A stretch of 64,000 nucleotides of DNA from Hymenobacter arizonensis (GTDB lineage Bacteria > Bacteroidota > Bacteroidia > Cytophagales > Hymenobacteraceae), in the NCBI RefSeq assembly GCF_900115775.1, contig NZ_FOXS01000001.1, positions 682,001 through 746,000 on the forward strand. Direction: 5' to 3'. Shown here one piece after another: positions 9,646-18,978 of the stretch. The first letter of the stretch is position 1. Every line of letters begins with the position of its first letter. Below the pieces are notes generated by a model. It saw nothing but the letters and a program-made list of their open reading frames with translations, was not told the origin of the DNA and did no database searches. The translations under genes were made by a program, and so were the position numbers.

Positions 9646-10272
9646 TTAGCCCAACCGCTCCTGAAACGCGGCCAGAAACAACCCCACGTGGTAGCCATCG
9701 GCCAGGCCGTGGTGAATATTGATGGAAACCGGCATGAGCGTAGCCCCGCCCTCCATATAGGTCTGGCCCACCGAAATCTTGGGGCAGCTGTCGGGGTGGC
9801 TGAAGCTGCGGGCGTGGCTCAGGCCCGTGAAGCGCACCCACGGCACGGCCGAGAAGTGAATGACATCGGGCCGGCTGGTGGTTTCGTTTAGGCGCAGGCC
9901 CTGGCTGGCCTGTACGGCCGCGATTTCGGCAGTGGCAGCCTGTATAAAGTCCGCCAGCTCGTTGTGGTGCTCGATGAAGGAGAACCCAAACGTGTTGTCG
10001 GCCCGGCCAATGGTAGCCGAGGCGTGAATGCGGTCGTAGCAGTACACCTGCCCGTCCTCGATGCGGTAGCGAAAGGCCTCTACCTCGTTCACCGCTTGCA
10101 AGGCCGCGTGGAGGTAGTACAAGAAAAACGGCACGCCGAGTCGCTTGGCTTCAGCCAGAGCGCGGGTGCAGTCAACGGTGGCCACCAGGCCGAAAAAAGG
10201 CTCCTCAAATGCGGAGAAGAAAGTGAAATGCTCGCGCCGGTTCCAGCTGGCTATGTCAAGTAGGTGCTTCAT
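9646..10272 (-). CDS. Chloramphenicol acetyltransferase-like (CAT) acyltransferase
   Basis: 208 aa from ATG 10272, matching the 210-220 aa of type A CATs. It begins with the family-typical WNRREHFTFFSAFEEPFFG and ends with the catalytic HHxxxDG motif (NIHHGLADGYHVGLFL). Residues such as FSFIEHHNELADF and the PWVRFTGLSHA strand also fit the trimeric CAT fold. The enzyme transfers acetyl from acetyl-CoA to a hydroxyl; chromosomal CAT-like proteins of environmental bacteria may act on other substrates, so resistance cannot be assumed. No mobile element or other resistance gene is adjacent. Confidence 0.87.
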   Translation of the reverse strand: MKHLLDIASWNRREHFTFFSAFEEPFFGLVATVDCTRALAEAKRLGVPFFLYYLHAALQAVNEVEAFRYRIEDGQVYCYDRIHASATIGRADNTFGFSFIEHHNELADFIQAATAEIAAVQASQGLRLNETTSRPDVIHFSAVPWVRFTGLSHARSFSHPDSCPKISVGQTYMEGGATLMPVSINIHHGLADGYHVGLFLAAFQERLG

Positions 10273-10436
10273 GGGCCGGCAAAGGACGGGGATATATGTC
10301 TTGTTCAAGTTTTTCGCGCCTGAAACGGGGGGATTGTTAGCAGGCACTTCTGCTCATGGCTTTTTCGCCGTGGCCTACTATCATTTACCTTGAAGCCCGA
10401 TACCTTTAATCCATAAACGTGCTACTCAATCCGCGC

Positions 10437-11561
10437 ATGAAACAACTCCTACTCGTGCTGCTGCTGATAAGCCTAAGTTTTCAGGCTCGAAGCCAGGAGC
10501 GCAAGCGTGCCCGCGAGTACGGCATCCGCATTGGGGTGCTGCCAACTGGCCCACTCAACGCCATTACCGACGTGGCCGGCGTACGCGTGGGGCACACCAC
10601 CCTAATACAAGGCGAGGCTGTGCGAACTGGCGTCACGGCCATTGTGCCGCACCCGGGCAACGTGTTTCAGCAGAAAGTGCCTGCCGCGGTCTACGTGGGC
10701 AACGGCTTTGGCAAGCTGGCGGGCAGCACGCAGGTACAGGAGCTCGGCGTGCTGGAAACCCCAATTGTACTGACTAACACCCTGGGCGTGGGCACGGCCC
10801 TGAACGCTGTGGTGGACTACGTGCTGCGTCAACCCGGCAATGAAAAGGTGCAATCGGTGAACGCCTTGGTGGGGGAGACCAACGACGGCGGACTCAACGA
10901 CATCCGCGGCCGTCACGTGACGGCCGCGCACGTGCTGGCAGCCATCGAGCAGGCCCAGGCCGGGCCAGTGGCCGAGGGCAATGTCGGAGCCGGCACGGGC
11001 ACGGTGTGCTTTGGCTTCAAGGGAGGCATCGGCACTGCCTCACGCGTGGTGCCAGCTGCATTAGGCGGCTACACCGTGGGCGTGTTGGTGCAAACGAATT
11101 TTGGCGGCGTCCTCCAGATAAACGGGGCCCCAGTCGGCCAGGCATTGAAGCAGTTTTACCTGAGCCAGCACCTTCCCGACCCCGCCGATGGTTCCTGCAT
11201 GATAGTAGTGGCCACCGATGCCCCGCTCGAGGCCCGCAACCTGGAGCGGCTGGCCAAACGCGCTATGATGGGCCTGGCCAAAACTGGCGGCATTGCCGCC
11301 AACGGCAGCGGAGATTACGTCGTCGCCTTCTCCACTCATGCTGGCGGGTTCGTGCCCTACGCGCCCACAGCCGCGACCCAAACGACTACCATGCTAACCA
11401 ACGAGGCAGTGTCGCCGCTGTTTCTGGCTGTGATAGAAGCCACCGAAGAAGCCATCATTAACTCCATGTTCCGAGCCGAAACGATGCAGGGCAAGCAGCG
11501 CATCGAAGCCTTACCCCTGGACAAAGTGCTGAAGATTTTAAAGCAACATCATGCCCGCTAG
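10437..11561 (+). CDS. P1-family peptidase (DmpA/BapA-type aminopeptidase)
   Basis: 374 aa from ATG 10437, with a signal peptide (MKQLLLVLLLISLSFQARSQ); an upstream in-frame codon at 10419 adds only six residues. Peptidase family S58/P1: the N-terminal part has PTGPLNAITDVAGVRVGHTTL, the middle has GETNDGGLNDIRG, and the self-cleavage and nucleophile region is ANGSGDYVVAFSTH, where the Ser after Gly becomes the N-terminal nucleophile. Members process themselves into two chains and release N-terminal residues, in some cases D- or beta-amino acids. Likely exported. It overlaps the next gene by 11 bp, so the two are translationally coupled. Confidence 0.88.
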   Translation: MKQLLLVLLLISLSFQARSQERKRAREYGIRIGVLPTGPLNAITDVAGVRVGHTTLIQGEAVRTGVTAIVPHPGNVFQQKVPAAVYVGNGFGKLAGSTQVQELGVLETPIVLTNTLGVGTALNAVVDYVLRQPGNEKVQSVNALVGETNDGGLNDIRGRHVTAAHVLAAIEQAQAGPVAEGNVGAGTGTVCFGFKGGIGTASRVVPAALGGYTVGVLVQTNFGGVLQINGAPVGQALKQFYLSQHLPDPADGSCMIVVATDAPLEARNLERLAKRAMMGLAKTGGIAANGSGDYVVAFSTHAGGFVPYAPTAATQTTTMLTNEAVSPLFLAVIEATEEAIINSMFRAETMQGKQRIEALPLDKVLKILKQHHAR

Positions 11562-12396
11562 CTCGCCGCTCTACGCCTACATTCACGGCCAATTCACGCC
11601 CCTCGACCAAGCGTTTCTGCACGTCAGCGACCTGGCCATTCTGCGCGGCTACGGCGTGTTCGATTTCTTCAAGGTGCATGCTCGGGAGCCGTTGTTTCTC
11701 GACGCTTACCTCGACCGTTTCTACCGCTCGGCGCAACTCCTGGAACTAACCGTGCCCCTGGAGCGCCCGGCATTGGCAGGAGTAATTGAGGAGCTGATTC
11801 AACGCAACAACCTCCCCTTATCCGGCATCAAAATGGTCCTGACCGGCGGCTACTCGGCCAATGGCTACGAGCCCGGCAAACCCAACCTGCTACTGACTCA
11901 GCAGCCACTAGCGCTGCCCACGCCCGAGCAAGTCGCAAAGGGCATTAAGCTCATCATCCACGACTTCCTGCGCGAGCTTCCATCGGCCAAAACCATTAAC
12001 TACGCCACGGGCATCCGGCTGCTAAAGCAGATGAAAGCGCAGGGCGCCGACGACGTGCTCTACCACCACCAGGGCGTGGTGACGGAGGCGCCGCGGGCGA
12101 ATTTTTTCGTGGTAAAACACGACAATACAGTCGTGACCCCCGCCATCGACGTGCTGGCAGGCATCACGCGCCACAATCTGTTGACCCTATCCGCGCCGCC
12201 CGCTCGCATAATCGAAGGCCCGGTGACCCTGGCCGAGGTGTATCAAGCCAAGGAAGCCTTCCTGACCAGCACCACCAAGCGGGTGCTGCCGGTGGTGCAG
12301 ATTGATGACGTCGTCCTGGGCTCGGGTCAGCCCGGGCCCGTGACCCTGGCCTTTCTGCAAGCGCTGCTGGAACTGGAGGCGCAACAGCAGCGGTAG
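11551..12396 (+). CDS. Class IV aminotransferase (PLP-dependent)
   Basis: 281 aa. Fold-type IV PLP enzyme of the branched-chain/D-amino acid aminotransferase and aminodeoxychorismate lyase superfamily. LAILRGYGVFDFFKV is the family N-terminal signature, the PLP lysine is the Lys of AKTINYATGIRLL, and VVTEAPRANFFVV carries the Glu that contacts the pyridine nitrogen. Exact substrate cannot be fixed: D-alanine/D-amino acid transaminase and aminodeoxychorismate lyase are both possible. Coupling to an exported peptidase that may release unusual amino acids makes an amino-acid catabolic role plausible, which is inference. Confidence 0.85.
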   Translation: MPASSPLYAYIHGQFTPLDQAFLHVSDLAILRGYGVFDFFKVHAREPLFLDAYLDRFYRSAQLLELTVPLERPALAGVIEELIQRNNLPLSGIKMVLTGGYSANGYEPGKPNLLLTQQPLALPTPEQVAKGIKLIIHDFLRELPSAKTINYATGIRLLKQMKAQGADDVLYHHQGVVTEAPRANFFVVKHDNTVVTPAIDVLAGITRHNLLTLSAPPARIIEGPVTLAEVYQAKEAFLTSTTKRVLPVVQIDDVVLGSGQPGPVTLAFLQALLELEAQQQR

Positions 12397-12422
12397 CGGC
12401 AACTGGCGCGAGTTTAGGCGCA

Positions 12423-12568
12423 GCCGTAACTCGTGACTGGCCATCGAGCGAGGCTGCGCCTCGCATCAGAACGACCCGCATAAGGCCTGTACCCAGCCTT
12501 ACGCTTTCTTGCCGCGTTGCGGCAGTGGAGGCCCAACCTCCACGTCATAGCCAGTCACGAGTTTAGGC
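12423..12568. repeat. Palindromic element with four internal hairpins
   Basis: Outer 19-bp arms (12423-12441 and 12550-12568) match at 17 positions. Between them lie successive small stem-loops: GCGAGGC/GCCTCGC, TAAGGC/GCCTTA, TGCCGC/GCGGCA and GTGGAGG/CCTCCAC. The element lies in the gap between the convergent aminotransferase and HEPN genes. It could be a structured RNA, a MITE or a bidirectional terminator. Confidence 0.65.
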
Positions 12569-12586
12569 TTCATATAATTATGATAT

Positions 12587-13918
12587 TTATTCTCCTTGTT
12601 GCTGCTTGACCTCAGTCTCATATTTGTCCTTTTGCTTTCCGACCTCAGCAGCTTGACTAAGAATCACTTCAAACATTTTCTTGGGAGCTTCAACCACTAA
12701 ATAGTCTTCATTAAACAACTCTTTGTATGTTTCTAGGAAAAGGTCAGTTTCACGAAAATCGTTAAATAATGGCCACATCTTATAAGAAGCTTTGTCTATA
12801 TCACCTTCGCTTCCAAGCTTTTTCATGATTTGAGCAACGTTTTCATGGTTGCCTAAAAGCGCTTCTTTTGCAATTTTAAACTTGTCACTACAAGCACTCC
12901 AGTCTTTACTTGAAACTAATTCATTACAGGCTTTCTGGTTTCCACCTAATTTGTAGGATAGAGCTTTATTAACAAATAATGTATTCTTGCTCTCTTCATT
13001 GTAATGCTTTTTCAATGTTGTAGTGGCAAAATCTAGCAACACATCAGAAATATTGAAATGCTTCTGCTGCAATAAGTCATAGCAAATTTCATTTAGGCTA
13101 TTATCGGCCTTCTCAAGGTCAGTAGGAAGGATTTTTCGCCACACTACTTGCGTCAATTTAACAGATAACTCATAAAGGCACTTATAAGCAGATTCAAAAT
13201 ATTCTGAATTTACTACTAGCTTATCACCTGGTTTGAGTGGCTTTTTGAGCTTGACATTATTCTGCCTGCAAACAGATAAGTATTGATTAGAAACAATTCC
13301 ATCTGAATGGACAAACAAATTTCTGCGTTCTGTTAACTCGATGAAATCTTGCCAGATTGGTAAATCTTTCCTCATCGGAATTCCAAGTTTGCTTTCAAGC
13401 CAGATGAAATGTTCAGTATGACTGTCCCTTAGGATTGTTTCTACTTCTTTCTCAATTAGGGATTCCCTAGCTTCTTCAATTGACTTCAATTCAAGGAGCC
13501 GAGCAAAAGTTAAGCTCTTTTCGCTTGAGCTTAATATTTCGGGTTTTACTTGGAAAATTTCCTTGATAAGTTTTCCAATAAAGGAATCGAATTGACTTAC
13601 CAAAGAGACGAGTAAACTACTTGGAATTATGGTAGATGCTACTGATGCATTCTCGGAATTTCTTTTTAAAATACTGTACTTGTGACTATCTTCTGATGAA
13701 AAAATATAATACTCTTCATTATTCTCATTTTTTTCTTCTATCCCATTCGAATTAACAAAATCCAACAGTGCTTTGCTTGCATTAGCATTGCTAGCTGTAA
13801 CGAAAAGCATGACGACCGGGAAAGTGTCTCTTAATCCATCAATTTGTTTTATGAATTCTTTGTTGACGTTATCAAATTTATTAGCTGATTTTAATGTATC
13901 TAATGCTTCAGTAGACAT
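12587..13918 (-). CDS. HEPN-domain protein, AT-rich, probably horizontally acquired
   Basis: 443 aa. Much richer in A+T than every neighbour, with AT-ending codons throughout. Region about 95-250 looks like a HEPN domain: helices around SSLLVSLVSQFDSFIGKLIKEIF lead to ERRNLFVHSDGIVSNQYL, which contains the R-x4-H motif (R199, H204) used by HEPN ribonucleases in toxin and abortive-infection systems. The C-terminal half is helical and might hold TPR-like repeats (LLQQKHFNISDVLLDFA, FVNKALSYKLGGNQKACNEL). No partner antitoxin or nucleotidyltransferase gene is adjacent. The ribonuclease role is inferred from the motif only; scaffold-type HEPN proteins also exist. Confidence 0.75.
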   Translation of the reverse strand: MSTEALDTLKSANKFDNVNKEFIKQIDGLRDTFPVVMLFVTASNANASKALLDFVNSNGIEEKNENNEEYYIFSSEDSHKYSILKRNSENASVASTIIPSSLLVSLVSQFDSFIGKLIKEIFQVKPEILSSSEKSLTFARLLELKSIEEARESLIEKEVETILRDSHTEHFIWLESKLGIPMRKDLPIWQDFIELTERRNLFVHSDGIVSNQYLSVCRQNNVKLKKPLKPGDKLVVNSEYFESAYKCLYELSVKLTQVVWRKILPTDLEKADNSLNEICYDLLQQKHFNISDVLLDFATTTLKKHYNEESKNTLFVNKALSYKLGGNQKACNELVSSKDWSACSDKFKIAKEALLGNHENVAQIMKKLGSEGDIDKASYKMWPLFNDFRETDLFLETYKELFNEDYLVVEAPKKMFEVILSQAAEVGKQKDKYETEVKQQQGE

Positions 13919-13942
13919 GGATTTGAGCTAGGATGAAATGAA

Positions 13943-13977
13943 AAAGAGGTGCCACCTCAGCAAGGTAGCACCTCTTT
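13943..13977 (-). terminator. Terminator of the icmF transcript
   Basis: Stem of 10 bp plus 4 bp with one mismatch (43-57 against 63-77 of the 13900 block), followed on the minus strand by five T. It lies 21 bp after the icmF stop and upstream of the HEPN gene start, separating the two. Confidence 0.75.
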
Positions 13978-13998
13978 CGAGTGGGACAAAATATAGAA

Positions 13999-16900
13999 TT
14001 ACATATTGCGCCGGTACTGCCCGCCGACCTCAAACAGCGCATTCGTAATCTGCCCGAGCGAGCAGTATTTCACCGTTTCCATCAGCTCGGCAAACAGGTT
14101 GCCGTTGGCCACAGCCACTTGCTGGAGCTGCTTGAGGCGCGCCGGGGCCTGGTCGGCGTTGCGCTGGTGCAGCAGGGTGAGCATGTCGATTTGGTACTGC
14201 TTTTCCTCCTCCGTGGCGCGGATGACTTCGGCCGGCACCACCGTGGGCGAGCCCTTAGACGAGAGGAAGGTATTCACGCCGATGATGGGGTACTCGCCGG
14301 TGTGCTTCAGCATCTCGTAGTGCATGCTTTCCTCCTGGATTTTGCCGCGCTGGTACATGGTTTCCATGGCCCCGAGCACGCCGCCGCGCTCCGTGATGCG
14401 GTCGAATTCGAGCAGCACCGCCTCTTCCACCAGGTCGGTCAGTTCCTCGATGATGAAGGAGCCTTGCAGCGGGTTTTCGTTTTTGGCCAGGCCCAGCTCG
14501 CGGTTGATGATGAGCTGAATGGCCATGGCGCGGCGCACCGACTCCTCAGTAGGCGTGGTAATGGCTTCGTCGTAGGCGTTGGTATGCAGGGAGTTGCAGT
14601 TGTCGTAGATGGCATACAGCGCCTGCAACGTGGTGCGGATGTCGTTGAAGTCGATTTCCTGGGCGTGCAGGCTGCGGCCCGAGGTCTGGATGTGGTACTT
14701 CAACATCTGGCTGCGGGCGTCGGCGTTGTACTTCAGCTTCATGGCCTTGGCCCAGATGCGGCGCGCCACCCGCCCAATCACGGCGTACTCCGGGTCGATG
14801 CCGTTGGAGAAGAAGAAGCTCAGGTTGGGCGCAAAGTCGTTCACGCTCATGCCGCGGCTCACGTAGTACTCCACGAACGTGAAGCCGTTGGAGAGCGTGA
14901 GGGCCAGCTGCGTAATCGGGTTGGCACCTGCCTCGGCAATGTGGTAGCCCGAAATCGACACCGAGTAGAAGTTTCTAACCTTCTGCTGGATGAAGTACTC
15001 CTGCACGTCGCCCATCAGGCGCAGGGCAAACTCGGTGCTGAAAATGCAGGTGTTCTGGGCCTGGTCCTCCTTCAGAATGTCGGCCTGCACGGTGCCGCGC
15101 ACCTGCGTCAGCGTGCGGGCCTTAATGGTTTCGTACACGTCGGCGGGCAGCACCTGGTCGCCGGTCACGCCGAGCAGCATCAAGCCGAGGCCGTCGTTGC
15201 CGTCGGGCAGCTCGCCCTGGTAGCGAGGGCGGGTGAGGTTTTTCTCCGCGTAAATCTGGTCGATTTTAGCGTCGACTTCCGCTTCCAGCCCGTTTTCCTT
15301 GATGTACAGCTCGCACTGCTGGTCGATGGCGGCGTTCATGAAAAACGCAGCCAGATGCGCCGCCGGGCCATTGATGGTCATCGATACCGACGTGCTGGGG
15401 TTGGCCAGGTTGAAGCCGGAGTAGAGCTTCTTGGCGTCGTCGAGGCAGGCGATGCTCACGCCGGCGTTGCCGATTTTACCGTAGATGTCGGGCCGCAGGT
15501 CTGGGTCTTCGCCGTAGAGCGTCACAGAGTCGAAGGCCGTGCTCAGGCGCTTGGCGGGCAGGCCCATGCTCACGTAGTGGAAGCGGCGGTTGGTGCGCTC
15601 CGGTCCGCCCTCGCCGGCAAACATGCGGGTGGGGTCTTCGCCCTCGCGCTTGAAGGGGAACACGCCGGCCGTGTAGGGGAATTCGCCGGGGAAGTTCTCC
15701 TGCATGGCCCAGCGCAGGCGGTCGCCCCAGCCGGTGTAGCGCGGCGTGGCCACCTTCGGAATCATGTTGCCCGACAGCGACTTGCTGTGCGTCTGCACCC
15801 GGATTTCCTTGCCGCGCACCGAGTACACGTACTCCGGGTTGCGGTAATTCTGAAGAGTATTTTCCCAGTTCTCCAGAATGGCCTGGCTGTCGGCATCGAG
15901 GCGGCGGAGCTGGGTTTGCTTGTTCTTGCTGAACTCCTCTACAGTGCTGTCGCCGTCTTTTTTCTCGGCGCGGTAGTGCTCTTCGAGCTTGGCAAATGCG
16001 CCGGCTATTTCCGCAATCTGGGCCTGCTCGCGCACCCGCTGGTCGTAGGCGCGGTTGGTTTCGGCAATCTCCGAGAGGTAGCGGGTGCGGTGCGGCGGGA
16101 TAATGTAAATCTTCTCCGAATCCTCCACCGTGGTTTCGAGGCTGGAAGCGAAGGTGGCGCCGGTTTTAGTTTCCAGCATCTTCAGCACAGCCCGGTAGAG
16201 GCGGTTCATGCCTGGGTCGTTGAACTGCGAGGCAATGGTGCCGAACACGGGCATTTCGTCCGTGGGCTGGTCCCACAGGCCGTGGTTGCGCTGGTACTGC
16301 TTGCGCACGTCGCGCAGGGCGTCGAGGGCACCGCGCTTGTCAAACTTGTTGAGGGCAATGACGTCGGCAAAATCGAGCATGTCGATTTTCTCCAGCTGCG
16401 TAGCCGCGCCGTACTCGGGCGTCATCACATACAAGCTGGCGTCGGAGTGCTCGATGATTTCGGTATCAGACTGGCCGATGCCGGAGGTTTCGAGGATAAT
16501 CAGGTCGTAGTTGGCGGCCTTCACCACGTCTACCGCGTCCTGCACATACTTGCTCAAAGCCAGGTTGCTCTGGCGCGTGGCTAGGCTGCGCATGTACACC
16601 CGCGGCGAGTTGATGGAGTTCATCCGAATCCGGTCGCCAAGCAGGGCGCCGCCGGTCTTGCGCTTGCTGGGGTCCACGGAGATAATGGCGATGGTCTTGT
16701 CCGGGAAGTCCATCAAAAAGCGCCGCACCAACTCATCCACCAGCGACGACTTGCCCGCGCCGCCCGTGCCCGTAATGCCGAGAATGGGAGCGGAGTGCTT
16801 GGCGCTCAACTCCTGATTCTGATTAGCCTCACTCTGCTGAAACTCCTGCACCAACTGGTCTTTCACCCGCTCAAACTCCTCGGGGAAGTTCTCAGCTGCC

Positions 16901-17415
16901 GAAATCAAGCGGCCAATGCTACGGGCGTCTTTCTCTTTTACGTGGCCGGCCTCACCGTTCAGGTTCTGGCCCGTAGGGAAGTCGGCGTGCTCCAGCAGGT
17001 TATTTATCATGCCCTGAAGGCCCATGGCGCGGCCATCGTCGGGCGAATAAATGCGCGTAATGCCATAGCCCATCAGCTCGGCAATCTCCGTAGGCAAAAT
17101 CACGCCGCCGCCGCCACCGAAGATTTTGATGTGACCGGCGCCGCGCTCCTTAAGCAGGTCGTGCATGTACTTGAAGTACTCGTTGTGCCCGCCCTGGTAG
17201 CTGGTGATGGCAATGGCCTGGGCATCTTCCTGAATGGCGCAATCCACGATTTCCTGCACCGAGCGGTTGTGGCCCAGGTGAATAACCTCGGCGCCGCTGC
17301 TCTGAATAATGCGGCGCATGATGTTGATGGCCGCGTCGTGGCCGTCAAACAGCGCGGCAGCAGTTACAATACGAACGTGATTTTTGGGCTTGTAGGGCGC
17401 AACAGGAGCTTGCAT
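13999..17415 (-). CDS. icmF: Fused isobutyryl-CoA mutase IcmF
   Basis: 1138 aa from ATG 17415. Domain order is diagnostic of IcmF: N-terminal B12-binding domain (residues about 12-150; DGHDAA, a variant of DxHxxG with Ala last, and FGGGGGVI), a MeaB-like G-protein chaperone (P-loop [12 protein letters not shown] near 215, NKFD), and the TIM-barrel mutase in the C-terminal half ([28 protein letters not shown]). The Phe in VFPFKR is at the position that distinguishes isobutyryl-CoA mutases from methylmalonyl-CoA mutases, which have Tyr. It interconverts isobutyryl-CoA and n-butyryl-CoA with adenosylcobalamin and GTP. Relevant to valine and branched fatty acid turnover. Confidence 0.93.
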   Translation of the reverse strand: MQAPVAPYKPKNHVRIVTAAALFDGHDAAINIMRRIIQSSGAEVIHLGHNRSVQEIVDCAIQEDAQAIAITSYQGGHNEYFKYMHDLLKERGAGHIKIFGGGGGVILPTEIAELMGYGITRIYSPDDGRAMGLQGMINNLLEHADFPTGQNLNGEAGHVKEKDARSIGRLISAAENFPEEFERVKDQLVQEFQQSEANQNQELSAKHSAPILGITGTGGAGKSSLVDELVRRFLMDFPDKTIAIISVDPSKRKTGGALLGDRIRMNSINSPRVYMRSLATRQSNLALSKYVQDAVDVVKAANYDLIILETSGIGQSDTEIIEHSDASLYVMTPEYGAATQLEKIDMLDFADVIALNKFDKRGALDALRDVRKQYQRNHGLWDQPTDEMPVFGTIASQFNDPGMNRLYRAVLKMLETKTGATFASSLETTVEDSEKIYIIPPHRTRYLSEIAETNRAYDQRVREQAQIAEIAGAFAKLEEHYRAEKKDGDSTVEEFSKNKQTQLRRLDADSQAILENWENTLQNYRNPEYVYSVRGKEIRVQTHSKSLSGNMIPKVATPRYTGWGDRLRWAMQENFPGEFPYTAGVFPFKREGEDPTRMFAGEGGPERTNRRFHYVSMGLPAKRLSTAFDSVTLYGEDPDLRPDIYGKIGNAGVSIACLDDAKKLYSGFNLANPSTSVSMTINGPAAHLAAFFMNAAIDQQCELYIKENGLEAEVDAKIDQIYAEKNLTRPRYQGELPDGNDGLGLMLLGVTGDQVLPADVYETIKARTLTQVRGTVQADILKEDQAQNTCIFSTEFALRLMGDVQEYFIQQKVRNFYSVSISGYHIAEAGANPITQLALTLSNGFTFVEYYVSRGMSVNDFAPNLSFFFSNGIDPEYAVIGRVARRIWAKAMKLKYNADARSQMLKYHIQTSGRSLHAQEIDFNDIRTTLQALYAIYDNCNSLHTNAYDEAITTPTEESVRRAMAIQLIINRELGLAKNENPLQGSFIIEELTDLVEEAVLLEFDRITERGGVLGAMETMYQRGKIQEESMHYEMLKHTGEYPIIGVNTFLSSKGSPTVVPAEVIRATEEEKQYQIDMLTLLHQRNADQAPARLKQLQQVAVANGNLFAELMETVKYCSLGQITNALFEVGGQYRRNM

Positions 17416-17463
17416 GAGCAGGGGAGTAGCGAGTGGGAATTTGACGGGGTGAAGGTACGAAAG

Positions 17464-17491
17464 AAGCCCCGGCACGTTGGCGCCGGGGCTT
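17464..17491 (-). terminator. Terminator after the regulatory-domain protein gene
   Basis: Perfect 10-bp stem (17464-17473, 17482-17491), GC-rich, with pyrimidine-rich sequence after it on the minus strand. It separates the gene ending at 17525 from icmF. Confidence 0.7.
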
Positions 17492-17524
17492 TTCAGGTTT
17501 CCTTCCTTTGTTGGAGTTGCGTGC

Positions 17525-18391
17525 TCAGTTGGGGCTTAGTACCGTCACATACAGGCTCAGGTTGAGGGGCTGGACTTTCCACTGGTCTTCGGACTTATCG
17601 CGGAAAACCATGCGGTGCGTGGCTGATAGTGCCGCCGGTACCAGCAGTGCGCTCCATTCCGCTTGATTGTCAGGGGCGCCATCCAACCATTCTAGCGTTA
17701 CGGCCACCCGGGCATGGACCCCAACGTTGATATCATAGGCCCTTAAATCGATGTGCTGCCACCCGCTGGCTTGGTTAGGAACACTGAAAATGACGTCACG
17801 AGTAAGGAGTGCAACGGATGGATGGTCCTCTGAATTGAGGGCGCGGACGTTCAGCCGAAATTTCAAGTTTTTAAAATTGTTGCGGCCAATGTAAAAGTGG
17901 GCGTCTTCCACAAAGCTGTTAGCTTTCATATGCAAAATGGTGCCTACTTCCCGGCCCAGCTTGCTGGCGGGCATCTGGTCGGTAGCGAGGTGAAAATTGT
18001 AGTAGGTGAGCCCCCATGCCCCGTTGCGGCCGATGGAGTGGCGTTTCCATCCGGCACCCCGCACCACCACTTCAGTCAGCGCCTGCACTTGAGGTTCCAG
18101 CCTTATTTCGCTGAGCTTGGCCAAATCAGCTACCGCCACTTTTTGAGATAGGTACCCCACGCAGGATACCACCAGCGTATCTGTCAGCGCCGCGCCTTGG
18201 AGACGTTCGGTACTGAAGCGCCCCAAACTGTCCGCCACAGTCCCAATGGGCTTATTTTTTATCCCCGCCGAACCATAGGGAATCGGATTTCCGGTAACCG
18301 AATCCACGATGCGCGTGGGCGGAACAGGCGTGGTCGCCATCAGCGACAATAGAGGTAGCGAGGTCAGCAAGCGAACGAAAAAAGGCAGCAT
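17525..18391 (-). CDS. Exported protein with carboxypeptidase-like regulatory domain
   Basis: 288 aa with an N-terminal hydrophobic signal ([19 protein letters not shown]). Residues about 24-95 form a CarboxypepD_reg-like beta-sandwich ([44 protein letters not shown]), a domain common in Bacteroidota surface proteins. The rest (about 105-288) is beta-rich and unrecognised, with strands such as [11 protein letters not shown] and [10 protein letters not shown]. It lacks the plug and barrel of a TonB receptor. Function unknown; probably a periplasmic or surface protein. Single gene with its own terminator. Confidence 0.75.
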   Translation of the reverse strand: MLPFFVRLLTSLPLLSLMATTPVPPTRIVDSVTGNPIPYGSAGIKNKPIGTVADSLGRFSTERLQGAALTDTLVVSCVGYLSQKVAVADLAKLSEIRLEPQVQALTEVVVRGAGWKRHSIGRNGAWGLTYYNFHLATDQMPASKLGREVGTILHMKANSFVEDAHFYIGRNNFKNLKFRLNVRALNSEDHPSVALLTRDVIFSVPNQASGWQHIDLRAYDINVGVHARVAVTLEWLDGAPDNQAEWSALLVPAALSATHRMVFRDKSEDQWKVQPLNLSLYVTVLSPN

Positions 18392-18581
18392 AGCGGGCGG
18401 TTAAGTTGCCAAAGTGAGGCTCTATGCACCACACTTGGTTGCACCAAAGCCCGTCGCTTCGGCTAAGTGGAACCGCATTTCTCATCCTGTAAAATTTTCT
18501 CTCGTCCTACCAGTGGCCACAAATCAATTTCGCCTGTTCTACTATGCCAAGGGCGCAAAGCGCAGCAAAAATTTAATAGAT

Positions 18582-18866
18582 ATGGAAGAACGAACCCTAA
18601 CGCCGGAAGACATTGACCGCATCATCGAAATGGCGTGGGAAGACCGCACCCCGTTCGAAGCCATCGAGTTGCAGTTTGGCTTATCAGAAGCCAACGTTAT
18701 CAAACTCATGCGTCAGGAAATGAAAGCCTCCTCGTGGCGGATGTGGCGGGAGCGAGTACAAGGCCGCGCCACCAAGCACCGCGCAAAGAGTGCCGTCGAC
18801 GATGCGCGCTTCAAATCCACTTTGCAGAAGAACATAACCTTTAATAAGATTTCCAAGCGCCGCTAA
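18582..18866 (+). CDS. TIGR03643 / DUF2805 family small protein
   Basis: 94 aa from ATG 18582. The sequence LTPEDIDRIIEMAWEDRTPF, then EAIELQFGLSEANVIKLMR and SSWRMWRERVQGR, is characteristic of TIGR03643, a conserved short family with a helix-turn-helix-like core. Its job is unknown. The in-frame extension back to 18414 has no homologous feel and includes residues read from the promoter region, so it is rejected. A bidirectional hairpin follows. Confidence 0.85.
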   Translation: MEERTLTPEDIDRIIEMAWEDRTPFEAIELQFGLSEANVIKLMRQEMKASSWRMWRERVQGRATKHRAKSAVDDARFKSTLQKNITFNKISKRR

Positions 18867-18922
18867 GGGCCGGGCGGGTTCTTGTTGCAGCTTCAGCAAG
18901 CAAAAACGAACTGCTTAAAAAT

Positions 18923-18961
18923 GAAAGAGCCGGAGTGCCTGTCAGGCGCTCCGGCTCTTTC
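18923..18961. terminator. Bidirectional terminator between convergent genes
   Basis: 13-bp stem GAAAGAGCCGGAG with its complement, a mismatch, then a further 4-bp stem; A-rich upstream and T-rich downstream. Serves the DUF2805 gene and fdhA. Confidence 0.8.
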
Positions 18962-18978
18962 GTTCAACTAACCGAAGT

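Noticed and set aside
9646..10272. Mobile resistance gene
   Set aside because: The CAT-like gene has composition similar to its neighbours and no transposase, integrase or plasmid gene beside it, so it looks chromosomal.
12423..12568. Integron attC site beside the HEPN gene
   Set aside because: The outer arms lack clear RYYYAAC and GTTRRRY core sites and no integrase is nearby.
13981..16584. 867-codon open frame antisense to icmF
   Set aside because: It is a shadow of the GC-rich icmF coding strand: the sequence is low-complexity His/Val/Leu/Arg-rich with no domain, and icmF itself is certain.
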